Shown here: piece by piece, positions 40,030 through 47,075 of the stretch
Layout: each line of letters starts with the position of its first letter
Position numbering within the stretch: the stretch's first letter is position 1
Assembly: GCF_900089605.1 (NCBI RefSeq)
Contig: NZ_LT594324.1
Span: forward strand, 3,286,001-3,350,000
Length of the DNA: 64,000 bases
Direction: 5' to 3'
Origin: Micromonospora narathiwatensis
Lineage (GTDB): Bacteria; Actinomycetota; Actinomycetes; Mycobacteriales; Micromonosporaceae
Made by a program: the position numbers and the translations under genes
Notes under the pieces: model-generated
What the model saw: only the letters and a program-made list of their open reading frames with translations
Databases searched by the model: none
Told to the model about the DNA's origin: nothing

Positions 40030-40401
40030 ATGCATCTTCGGAGACGACTCCCCGCAGCGGTCTTCGGTGCCGCGCTCGTCACCACCGGCCTCGCCGCTCC
40101 GGCACAGGCGTCGGCCGACAACTTCGCGCCCGCGGCCAACTGCCGCCAGCACTCCCACACGGCCAAGGACAACACGATCGGCGGCCCCGCCAAGTCGAGC
40201 GTGCCCATCCGCAGCGCCGGCCCGTACTCGGACTGCTCCATCGACGGGTACGTCGCGAGCGGCACCAACCTCGCCTACCACTGCTACGTCGTCAACGACG
40301 TCGGCAACACCTGGACCTGGGTGCGGGTTCCGGGAACGTCCATCGCCGGCTGGGTCTGGGACGACAACCTGCTGGGGTACGGATCGGGCGTGCGGTGCTG
40401 A
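40030..40401 (+). CDS. Small secreted SH3-like protein
   Basis: This 123-residue protein has a signal peptide with cleavage near residue 27 (AAPAQASADN) and a mature domain with four Cys. The mature sequence (VPIRSAGPYSDCSIDGYVASGTNLAYHCYVVNDVGNTWTWVRV...GWVWDDNL) has the VxIRSGPxxxxxxxG...WVRVxxGxxGWV layout of bacterial SH3 (SH3_3) domains. ATG 40030 has GAAAGG upstream. Small SH3 proteins of this kind bind the cell wall or act as secreted elicitors; the exact role is unknown. It sits next to the SH3-CHAP-C39 protein and the AraC regulator. Confidence 0.85.
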   Translation: MHLRRRLPAAVFGAALVTTGLAAPAQASADNFAPAANCRQHSHTAKDNTIGGPAKSSVPIRSAGPYSDCSIDGYVASGTNLAYHCYVVNDVGNTWTWVRVPGTSIAGWVWDDNLLGYGSGVRC

Positions 40402-40464
40402 CGGCTGCGTAGGGGTCCGACAGCGGCACTTCAGGCCAGAGCGGTGGCATGCGGCCTGACCAGG

Positions 40465-40498
40465 ACGGCCCGGGGGCGACAATTCGTCCCCGGGCCGT
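40465..40498. terminator. Bidirectional terminator between SH3 and AraC genes
   Basis: An 11-bp perfect stem (ACGGCCCGGGG with CCCCGGGCCGT) with an extended inner stem lies between the convergent stops at 40401 (+) and 40543 (-). The plus side is followed by TTCTTCT, making a classical Rho-independent terminator. Confidence 0.85.
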
Positions 40499-40542
40499 TC
40501 TTCTGTACGGCAGCCACACCCGACTTCGGGGAAGAGAGCCGC

Positions 40543-41496
40543 TCAGGAATAGTGCTTTCGGTAGTCCTTGGGGGACATGCCGTAGGCGCTGCGGAAGAGG
40601 CGGCTGAAGTGGGCGGCGTCGCTGAACCCTCGCCGGAACGCGACCGACTGGATCGTTCGGTGCGCCTGGCGCGGATCGGCCAGGTCGTGGCGGCAGTGTT
40701 CGAGCCGGCGATGACGTATCCACCCGGCCAGGGAGAGGCCCTCGTTCTCGTACAGCCGGTACAGGGCACGGACCGAGATCCCGTGCGCGGCGGCGATCAC
40801 CTGCGGGGACAGCTCCGGGTCGTCGATCCGCCGCCGGACGAAGTCATGGATACGCAGTCGCAGTACCCGCTGGTGCGTTTCCGGCGCGGAGCGGGAGTCG
40901 GTCAGGCGTTGGCCGTGCAGGAAGGCGGTCAGGAGGTCCACGGTGACCGTGGACAGCCGGGGTACGTCCGGCGTCCGGTAGTGCTCCGCGTGCCGCACCA
41001 GATCGACGAGGTAGCGGGTGAGGAGGGCCCCGAGCCCTGCCCGACCGGGCATCGATGTCCCGAAGAGTGACGCGGCGGCCTTCGACGCGGGAAGCAACTC
41101 CGCCGGCAGTTGCACCACCAGTCCTTGGACCGGCTTCCGATTACGGACACGGAAGGGCTGTGAGCTGCTGTAGAACAGTGTTTCTCCCGCACGGACGAAG
41201 GAGGAGCCGCTGGTGAGGTCGAATTCCACGCCGCTGCTCAGACTTATCCACACGGCCAGTTGCCCCGGATCATGGCGGCGGATCAGCTTCGGCGACCGGT
41301 AGGATTCCAGCGGCGAGAACGCCAGACTGGTCACCTGGACGTCGCCGAGTGCCACCATTCGCACCGACGCCTGGAACTCGTCCGGGTGCTCGGAACGCGT
41401 GACCGCCGGGATGAGGCCATTGGTGACCTCCTGCCAGGCGGCGAAGCGTTCCGTCTGCGGCAGAAATTCGGTCCGGAACTCTGCATGGATCTTCAT
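40543..41496 (-). CDS. AraC-family transcriptional regulator
   Basis: This regulator has about 317 residues from ATG 41496. The first 190 residues form an AraC-binding-like (AraC_binding_2) sensor domain (QTERFAAWQEV, then GDVQVTSLAFSPLESYRSPKLI). The C-terminal 110 residues are two helix-turn-helices with LSPQVIAAAHGISVRALYRLYENEG and IQSVAFRRGFSDAAHFSRLFRSAYGMSPKDYR, canonical AraC. A TTG at 41502 with AAGGA upstream is an alternative start. It is downstream of, and on the same strand as, the CHAP gene but separated from it by a strong terminator. Its target is not shown by sequence. Confidence 0.88.
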   Translation of the reverse strand: MKIHAEFRTEFLPQTERFAAWQEVTNGLIPAVTRSEHPDEFQASVRMVALGDVQVTSLAFSPLESYRSPKLIRRHDPGQLAVWISLSSGVEFDLTSGSSFVRAGETLFYSSSQPFRVRNRKPVQGLVVQLPAELLPASKAAASLFGTSMPGRAGLGALLTRYLVDLVRHAEHYRTPDVPRLSTVTVDLLTAFLHGQRLTDSRSAPETHQRVLRLRIHDFVRRRIDDPELSPQVIAAAHGISVRALYRLYENEGLSLAGWIRHRRLEHCRHDLADPRQAHRTIQSVAFRRGFSDAAHFSRLFRSAYGMSPKDYRKHYS

Positions 41497-41718
41497 CCAC
41501 AACCCCGCGTCCTTCAGGCACACGCCAGCGAGCTGTGACCCGGCCACCCCACTCGCTCCAACGACTGCCGCCAATCTCGCATTCCGAACTGATCGTCGTA
41601 AATGCCCGTGGAAGGTCAGTGGAGGCGTGTGGAAGGCGGGTGGAATCCGACGACTGCTGCTTCCACCACCGTCCGCCAGCACACAACATGCCAGGGTGCG
41701 ATGCCACCCGAGGCATCA

Positions 41719-41760
41719 GCGCCGTCGTGCGCCGCGACTTTACGCGGCGCACGACGGCGC
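41719..41760 (-). terminator. Strong 18-bp hairpin terminator of the CHAP-C39 gene
   Basis: A perfect 18-bp stem (left arm 41719-41736, right arm 41743-41760) with a 6-nt ACTTTA loop begins 6 bp after the stop at 41767. It isolates the CHAP-C39 transcript from the AraC gene downstream. Confidence 0.85.
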
Positions 41761-41766
41761 GGTGCG

Positions 41767-44325
41767 TCAGATCTTCGGCGAGATGGTGGTGATGTCGCCG
41801 GGCACCTCGGCGGCGTTCGCCGCGGTGATCAGCTCGTCGAGGGTCATGTCGTGGGTCGTCGCGTCCCACGGGTCCCATACCTTGAAGGTGCTGGTGTACT
41901 GACCCGTCGCACCGGCGGTGCTGTCGACCGATCCGTACCCGTAGATCATGACGTAGTGACGGAGCAGGCCGCTGCCGCCGGACGTACCCCAGGGCAGCAG
42001 CTGGGGCTTGACCAGCAGGATCGACGGTTGGCCCTGCTTGATGCCGCGGCGGACGCGGTCGATGCCGTACTCCAGGGGCAGGTTGCGGTCGCCGAACGAG
42101 TACCAGCCGTAGAAGTCGTAGCCCATGCCGATCGGGGTGTTGCCCGACAGGGTGGACGCCATGTCAGACGGCAGGGTGCCGGTGGAGCTGGTGTGTGACT
42201 CGCTCGCCAGCTCGTTCTGGCTGGGCACGGTCGAGATGCCCATGGTCGCCGCGGCGGCCTGCAGGGTCCCCGGGCCGCAGTAGTTGCCCTTCTCCTGGGC
42301 CCAGCCGCGCAGCTTCAGCACGCCGGTGTGCAGCTCGGGACGCTCGCTGCCGCCGGAGGTGACGGTCGCGTCGGCGTCCGCGCCGCCGTACTTGATTGTC
42401 TTCCAGGCGGTGACACATTTTCGCCAGGTGTTGGCCCTGAGCATGGTCGACTGGCAGACCACGGAGTCCCAGTCACCGGCGCCGCCGAGGTAGACGCTGG
42501 CGCGGACCACCTGGTCCTTGCTGGACCAGACCTCCAGCACCGACCGCACCAGGGTCCCACTGACCTCCTGACACAGCTGGTAGTCGACGCCGTTCGAGGA
42601 CCTCTCGGCCGTGCAGGTGGCGTCGGACGTGACCGCACCGTTCTGCCACACGTCCGAGGAGTCGTTCACCGGGGCCACCACGCCGTAGATGTTCTCGTGG
42701 GTCGGCCCGGGGCTGTACGGGTCGTACGGGCCGACGACCTTGACCTGGTCGCCCCAGTTGCCCTCGATGGTGGTGATCCGTCCGTCCGGCTCGACACCGG
42801 CGACCACGCCGATGTGATTGCTCGTGCCAGGGCTGCTACCGAACAGCACCACGTCGCCGGGCCGGATGTTGTTCTTCGAACGAAGCAGGCCGCGTGCCTG
42901 ACCCCACGTGTAGAAGGTGCCGCTGTACGGGAAGAACACGTTGATGCCCGCCTGACGCCAGGTCCAACTGGCGAACATGCTGCACCAGGCCCAGCCGCAC
43001 TGGACGCCGTTCTGGCCGTACGGGTTGCAGTTGTCGCCCCACTCGTGGACGCCGACCTGGCTGAGCGCGGCGTTGACGATCTTGTCGCGGATCTGCCGGT
43101 CGGACACCGAGCCGGGGGCCGGGTCGCCGGGCACCGACGGGTTGCCCGGGCCGCCGGTGGGCTTCGGATCGTTGTCGCAGCGGCTCATGACGATGTCGGT
43201 GGAGGCCGTGTAGACGTAGTAGTCGGGGACCCACAGTCCGTCGCTGGTCTTGTCCCAGATCGCCGAACCACCGTAGTTGAACTCGCCGTACGCCTGGCAG
43301 ACGAGCGTAATGTAGCTGCCGCCTGGGTACTTGTCCTCGACCCTGGTCGAGCTGAGGCTCTTGCCCTGGTAGCCGTTGAGTGTCGTCTTCGCCAGGTAGC
43401 GGTTGCCGGCGCCGGACGGGCCGTCGTTGTCGCAGCGGTTCATGACGATGTCGGTGGAGCCGGTACGCACGTAGAAGTCGGCCACCCACAGCCCGTCGCT
43501 GGTCTTGTCCCAGATCGCCGAACCACCGTAGTTGGCCTCACCGTACGCCTGGCACATCACGGTGATGTAGGTGCCCTCGGCGTACCGGTCAACGACCTTG
43601 CTCGCGGACAGGCTCTTGCCGTGGTAGCCGTTGAGCGTGGCGCGGGTGAGGAACTGCCGCCCGCCGTTCGGGTTGCCGGCCACGCCGCCGTGGATCCCCA
43701 GGGACGAGCACGACGGCATACCGGGGATCCAGCCGTTGGTGCCGGTGGTGACGTACACGTCGGGCACCCAGTAGCCGTCGTACGTGTAGTTCCACAGCGT
43801 GCTGCCGCCGACGGCGACGCCGTAGTCCTGGCACTTCAGGTACAGCAAGCTGCCGGCCAGGTATGCGTCGGTGCGCACCCGGTCATTGGGATCGGCACTG
43901 CCTCGGCCGTCGATGTCCACCTTGGCCGAGTACGGGCCGTGGATGGTCCCCGTCGAGGCGTGGCCGTCGATACCCAGCGCCAGGCAGCGCGGCACACCCG
44001 GAACGAACCCGCTGTAGCCGGTGGTCACGTAGGCGTCCGGGATCCAGTGGCCCTCACGGGTGTAGTCCCAGATCCCGCTGCCGCCCATCGACGGGCCGGA
44101 GTCCTGACAGCGCAGGTAGATCTGCTCGCCGGTCGTATAGAGGTCGATGGCGTCGCGGTCGTCGGGGTTCATGCTGCCGCGCCCGTCGATCGCCGTCTTG
44201 GCCGGGTACGGCCCGTACAGCGGGAACGTGGGGTCGGCGTGTGCCGGCTGCGCCAGCACGACACTCGTGCCGATCGGCACGAGCACCAGCGCGAGGGCGG
44301 ACAGCAGCATTCGTTTGAGGCGCAA
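41767..44325 (-). CDS. Secreted SH3-CHAP-C39 multidomain protein
   Basis: This 852-residue protein starts at TTG 44325, with AAGGAG 9 nt upstream. The signal peptide ends near residue 30 (AQPAHADP). Four SH3-like wall-binding modules of about 90 residues span 31-385; modules 3 and 4 are near-copies (YGGSAIWDKTSDGLWV twice). A CHAP amidase/endopeptidase domain covers about 410-550 with predicted Cys448 (QCGWAWC) and His504 (SNHIGVV). After a linker, residues 665-852 form a C39-like papain-fold domain with Cys683 (GNYCGPG) and His790 (LLRHYVMIYGYG). It is probably an exported wall hydrolase; the double catalytic architecture is unusual. Confidence 0.85.
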   Translation of the reverse strand: MRLKRMLLSALALVLVPIGTSVVLAQPAHADPTFPLYGPYPAKTAIDGRGSMNPDDRDAIDLYTTGEQIYLRCQDSGPSMGGSGIWDYTREGHWIPDAYVTTGYSGFVPGVPRCLALGIDGHASTGTIHGPYSAKVDIDGRGSADPNDRVRTDAYLAGSLLYLKCQDYGVAVGGSTLWNYTYDGYWVPDVYVTTGTNGWIPGMPSCSSLGIHGGVAGNPNGGRQFLTRATLNGYHGKSLSASKVVDRYAEGTYITVMCQAYGEANYGGSAIWDKTSDGLWVADFYVRTGSTDIVMNRCDNDGPSGAGNRYLAKTTLNGYQGKSLSSTRVEDKYPGGSYITLVCQAYGEFNYGGSAIWDKTSDGLWVPDYYVYTASTDIVMSRCDNDPKPTGGPGNPSVPGDPAPGSVSDRQIRDKIVNAALSQVGVHEWGDNCNPYGQNGVQCGWAWCSMFASWTWRQAGINVFFPYSGTFYTWGQARGLLRSKNNIRPGDVVLFGSSPGTSNHIGVVAGVEPDGRITTIEGNWGDQVKVVGPYDPYSPGPTHENIYGVVAPVNDSSDVWQNGAVTSDATCTAERSSNGVDYQLCQEVSGTLVRSVLEVWSSKDQVVRASVYLGGAGDWDSVVCQSTMLRANTWRKCVTAWKTIKYGGADADATVTSGGSERPELHTGVLKLRGWAQEKGNYCGPGTLQAAAATMGISTVPSQNELASESHTSSTGTLPSDMASTLSGNTPIGMGYDFYGWYSFGDRNLPLEYGIDRVRRGIKQGQPSILLVKPQLLPWGTSGGSGLLRHYVMIYGYGSVDSTAGATGQYTSTFKVWDPWDATTHDMTLDELITAANAAEVPGDITTISPKI

Positions 44326-44746
44326 GGGAAGCGACTCCTTCTCGGTGCGTACGCGATCTCCGCCTGTCCTGACGGATGATCATCAATCGCCCGGAAGGCT
44401 ACCGTAGCCGGTCCGATAAGGATCGAGATGCCGCCGTCTCGGCGGCGACGACCCGACTGGTGTGCGGCCACCCACCGCTGTTTGGCGGGGGCCAACCGGC
44501 CCGTTCCGGACGGCGGACCGCCCGTCCGACGGAGGCCGCCCGTGACGCCCCTTGCGGTTGCCCGCCCTGGGCACCGACGCGCTGCTCGGCGACGGACAGT
44601 CCGTACCGGGCCATCAGCTCCATCGCGCTGGCCTTTCTTGATGGATGTTCTTGCGTCCGGCGAGCCAGTCGGTGAGTAGCCGGCCACGGCCGGTAACCCG
44701 GCTGGAGTGATCTCCAGATGCAGTGAACCGGCGGATCTGGTCGGGG
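44326..44746. other. Intergenic stretch with a gene-fragment repeat at the island's left edge
   Basis: This 421-bp stretch holds the promoter side of the CHAP-C39 gene and, at 44571-44621, a 51-bp fragment that is almost the same as the 3' end of the MobA-like gene at 49.2 kb. Rightward of this fragment composition and gene content change. A short hairpin (CCGGCCACGGCCGG) lies near 44680. I see no intact gene. Confidence 0.6.
44571..44621 (+). repeat. 51-bp imperfect direct repeat, left copy
   Basis: It matches 49180-49230 in the same orientation at 47 of 51 positions, by eye. The right copy is the last codons (ELMALYGLSVPEQRVGA) and stop region of the MobA-like gene; the left copy reads ELMARYGLSVAEQRVGA but has lost the stop codon. 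Similarity ends abruptly on the upstream-gene side. The two copies bracket a 4.6-kb segment with unrelated genes. Confidence 0.75.
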
Positions 44747-45316
44747 TTACGGGACGATCGGGAGCAGGTCGTCGTCACGTCCGGTTTGGGGTAGCCCGGC
44801 GGCAGCGGCAATGGCCTCGACGGCCTCTTCGAGCTTGGTGGTCTCCGGGAGCACGAGTTCGTCGGGCCAGCCCAGGACGTCGTGGACGGCGTACCAGCCG
44901 TTCATGTGCTCGGCCGTGAACTCGCTGGCCTGCGGACGGGTCAAATGCCGCCGCAGTGTCTCGGGCAAGGAAACGTCGAGGTAGCAGAACAGCGATCGCC
45001 CCCGGTGACCCTCGCGCAGGGCGGCCAGCATGCCCCGGTAACGGTCGGTATGCATGATGCCCTCCAGCAGCACGTGGTAGCCGTGGTCGAGCGCGAACCG
45101 GACGGTCTGCGCGATCAGCGCGGGGGCCGCGCCGCCGGGCTTGTCCCGCTCGCGCAGCACGATGCGGCGCAGGTAGTCCTGCTCGACCAGGGCGCAGCCC
45201 CGGCCGTGCCGGCGCCGCAGCTCACGGGCGATGCTGCTCTTGCCCGAGCCGGAGTTGCCCCGGATGCACACGAGGATCGTGTCCGGGCTCCCGGTGAACA
45301 CAGGTTCAACCCGCAT
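44747..45316 (-). CDS. P-loop kinase-like AAA protein
   Basis: This 189-residue protein has a Walker A motif IRGNSGSGKSSIARELRRRHG near residues 18-38, a VEQDYLRRIVLRERD segment typical of small-molecule and nucleic-acid kinases, and HVLLEGI as a Walker B-like strand. A LID-like TRPQASEFTAEHMNGWY segment follows. It resembles AAA_33/zeta-like kinases that phosphorylate small molecules, antibiotics or nucleotides. ATG 45316 follows GAGGAGG. It lies 15 bp after the pentapeptide-repeat gene as the last gene of the small operon. The substrate is unknown. Confidence 0.8.
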   Translation of the reverse strand: MRVEPVFTGSPDTILVCIRGNSGSGKSSIARELRRRHGRGCALVEQDYLRRIVLRERDKPGGAAPALIAQTVRFALDHGYHVLLEGIMHTDRYRGMLAALREGHRGRSLFCYLDVSLPETLRRHLTRPQASEFTAEHMNGWYAVHDVLGWPDELVLPETTKLEEAVEAIAAAAGLPQTGRDDDLLPIVP

Positions 45317-45331
45317 GATGCCTCCTCGGGG

Positions 45332-45994
45332 TCAGTCGTTGCGCACGGCGAGGCCCAGAGCGTCGACGGCCAGTTGGGTGAGGTCAGGAAGTTGATCCTC
45401 GGTGAGGGTGACGCCGTGCAGATTGTCGAGGGGCGTCCTCAGCCCGTGGAGGCGGCTGCCCCGCAGGTCGGTGCCGTCGAGATGGCAGGAGTCCAGTTCC
45501 AGGCCGGCGAGGTCGCATGCCCGCATGGCTAGACCAGGAAGTCGACAGGTGGACCAGGTGGCATTGGTGAGGGTGCAGTCGGTGAAGGCGACTGAGCCGG
45601 CGGCGGTGACACGCTGGAAGGTGGCGTAGTCGAAGCGGCAGCCGTCGAACAGCACGTCCTTGAGGCGTACGTCGGTGAGTCTGGTGCCGGTGAACCGGGA
45701 GCCGGTGATCGCGCACCGGTCGATGGTGATGCCGGTCAGGGTCGCGCCGGAGAAATCGGTGCGGGTGATCTCGCAGCCGTAGAGGCTGCCGGCTTCCCAG
45801 GTGCTTCCGCTGAGGTCCCCACCGGTGATCCGGCTGCTGCGCAAGCGGCAATCCTCCAGCTGCACGCCATGCCAGGATGCGCCTTCGACAAGAGCGTCGG
45901 TGAGGCCGTCCCCCAATTCGGTCACGGAGTCGAGGTCGTCCGGGTCGAGATCAGGCAGCAAGATCCTCACGTCGCCGATCGTGGTGGTGCGCAT
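45332..45994 (-). CDS. Pentapeptide-repeat protein
   Basis: This 220-residue protein consists from about residue 45 to 205 of A(D/N)Lxx-type pentapeptides with an unusually high share of C, T and S at the turn positions (CRLRSSRITGGDLSGSTWEAG, then CEITRTDFSGATLTG). Such proteins form a right-handed quadrilateral beta-helix; some (MfpA, Qnr) mimic DNA and protect gyrase, but most have no known role. It lies between the Phe/Trp-Asp-Asn repeat peptide and the kinase, on the same strand, and is likely cotranscribed. Confidence 0.85.
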   Translation of the reverse strand: MRTTTIGDVRILLPDLDPDDLDSVTELGDGLTDALVEGASWHGVQLEDCRLRSSRITGGDLSGSTWEAGSLYGCEITRTDFSGATLTGITIDRCAITGSRFTGTRLTDVRLKDVLFDGCRFDYATFQRVTAAGSVAFTDCTLTNATWSTCRLPGLAMRACDLAGLELDSCHLDGTDLRGSRLHGLRTPLDNLHGVTLTEDQLPDLTQLAVDALGLAVRND

Positions 45995-46057
45995 ATGTCC
46001 TCAACCTGTGTGAGCGCGGGGTGGGCACGCCACCCCGCGCGTCCCGTGTGTGGGTGG

Positions 46058-46261
46058 CTACTTCTTCTTGTTCCAGTTGTCCCAGCCGGGACGGCTGTCG
46101 AACTTCCTGCGGTTGTCCCAGGTGGATCGGTTGTCGAACTTCTCACGACGAGGTCCCCTCGCCCCGAATGGCCTCGGGCGTGGTGACTCGATAGGAGTCC
46201 GTGTGTCGAGCGGGCCAACCGAGGAACCGGTCGAACATGCCGGAGGCGCTGCCCGTCTCAC
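46058..46261 (-). CDS. Short peptide with F/W-D-N repeats, cyclophane-RiPP-like core (start unresolved)
   Basis: The last 32 codons read RREKFDNRSTWDN, then RRKFDSRPGWDNWNKKK and a stop. That is two repeats of KFD(N/S)RxxWDN. Aromatic-x-Asn/Asp triplets repeated in a short, basic, Cys-free peptide resemble cores of three-residue-cyclophane RiPPs (triceptides) made by radical SAM/SPASM enzymes, such as the actinobacterial multiple-cyclophane family I recall as AmcA. The only in-frame start is GTG 46261, giving 67 residues that overlap the 115-residue gene in another frame. So the leader may be frameshifted or decayed. No radical SAM gene is within the window. It sits in a short operon next to a pentapeptide-repeat gene. 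Confidence 0.45.
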   Translation of the reverse strand: MRRAAPPACSTGSSVGPLDTRTPIESPRPRPFGARGPRREKFDNRSTWDNRRKFDSRPGWDNWNKKK

Positions 46262-46490
46262 TCGGATTGAGCTGGTGCAGATCGTCGATCGCGTCGTGCA
46301 TGCAGCCCGCCATGTACAGGAACAGGCTCACCTGGTTGTCCCGGTACTCGGCCACAAGAGCCAGCTTCGCCGCCCCACACGGCCACGGCTGCCCGCACCG
46401 GCGACACAACCACAACGGACGCAACGGCAGATGCTCGACCACATCCGGCACGCTCCGGTGCGCCGAGGAACGGCGCTGCTGGCCGGTCAC
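46143..46490 (-). CDS. Small Cys/Trp-containing hypothetical protein
   Basis: This 115-residue protein starts at GTG 46490, overlapping the stop of the 54-residue gene by four bases (GTGA). It contains LWLCRRCGQPWPCGAAK, a CxxC...C cluster that may bind zinc, then a helical segment LALVAEYRDN ... GCMHDAIDDL and the ending GMFDRFLGWPARH. This layout is shared with small actinomycete proteins often labelled flavin reductase, a label I consider unsupported. It is often found next to XRE regulators. Its reading frame overlaps the start of the F/W-D-N peptide. Confidence 0.65.
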   Translation of the reverse strand: MTGQQRRSSAHRSVPDVVEHLPLRPLWLCRRCGQPWPCGAAKLALVAEYRDNQVSLFLYMAGCMHDAIDDLHQLNPSETGSASGMFDRFLGWPARHTDSYRVTTPEAIRGEGTSS

Positions 46491-46651
46491 CGGCGATCAC
46501 GCTCCCTAGCCTGCTGTTCGAACAGCCGGCACCACACATGGGTGAGCAACGGCGGATCAGCAGGCCGCACCTGCCACTGCGACGACGTGCACCCGGGCTC
46601 AGGCCGCCGGTGCTGGTCGGCGATCGCGTTACGCGAGGCGTACACCGTCAT
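46487..46651 (-). CDS. 54-residue small protein, conserved-looking
   Basis: It runs from ATG 46651 to TGA at 46487 and encodes MTVYASRNAIADQHRRPEPG, then CTSSQWQVRPADPPLLTHVWCRLFEQQARERDRR. Supports are a normal start, a four-base overlap with the next gene, and Trp/Cys-bearing sequence that does not look random. It is hydrophilic and cytoplasmic. No function is known to me. Short arginine-rich partners of this kind precede the 115-residue type in other actinomycetes, as far as I recall. Confidence 0.6.
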   Translation of the reverse strand: MTVYASRNAIADQHRRPEPGCTSSQWQVRPADPPLLTHVWCRLFEQQARERDRR

Positions 46652-46875
46652 GCCGGCACCGCCGTTTGAAACGGTGAGCGGTGGGCTCGCCGGGGGAAAG
46701 GCGTGCCCACCGCCGCACCACGGCGGGTGGGAGCAGCCCGCCGGTCACCCACCCACGCAGCCCTCATGGCAGTACGCAGGCGAGGCTTCAACCGCACGCG
46801 TACGGGGGCGTCACGCGATGGCGCTGGCCATCGCGCTGAGGAACGCTCTTGCCTTCCGGCGGTCCCGTCGTTCAT
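46648..46875 (-). CDS. Possible 75-residue ORF at the head of the island operon
   Basis: An ORF from ATG 46875 has an excellent GGGAGGG site 8 nt upstream and ends in a TGA overlapping the next start by four bases (ATGA). The protein is Arg/Ala-rich (MNDGTAGRQERSSARWPAPS), with only moderate third-position GC. It could be a real leader gene or chance. I give it low confidence because the sequence shows no recognisable fold. Confidence 0.3.
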   Translation of the reverse strand: MNDGTAGRQERSSARWPAPSRDAPVRVRLKPRLRTAMRAAWVGDRRAAPTRRGAAVGTPFPRRAHRSPFQTAVPA

Positions 46876-47075
46876 CTCCGGCTCCCTCCCTGGCGTGAGG
46901 CTGCGATTGCGTGCCGGCCACCTACTCCCGAGAACGGCGCACCAGCACGATCAGGTTCGCCCGCTGAGCGCGGCTATGGGGATGTCCCGGCGGTGCACTC
47001 ACGGTGCACCTGCAAGCACGCCGAGTGCCGTTACGATCGTCCGGCCGATAACTGCTCGCAGCGAGAGGACGTGCG
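46652..47075. other. Divergent regulatory region of the island
   Basis: This 424-bp stretch separates the leftward small-protein operon from the rightward XRE gene. It contains only the doubtful 75-residue ORF on the minus strand. Composition is less GC-biased than the rest of the window. I see no clear operator, though the XRE protein probably binds here. Confidence 0.45.
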
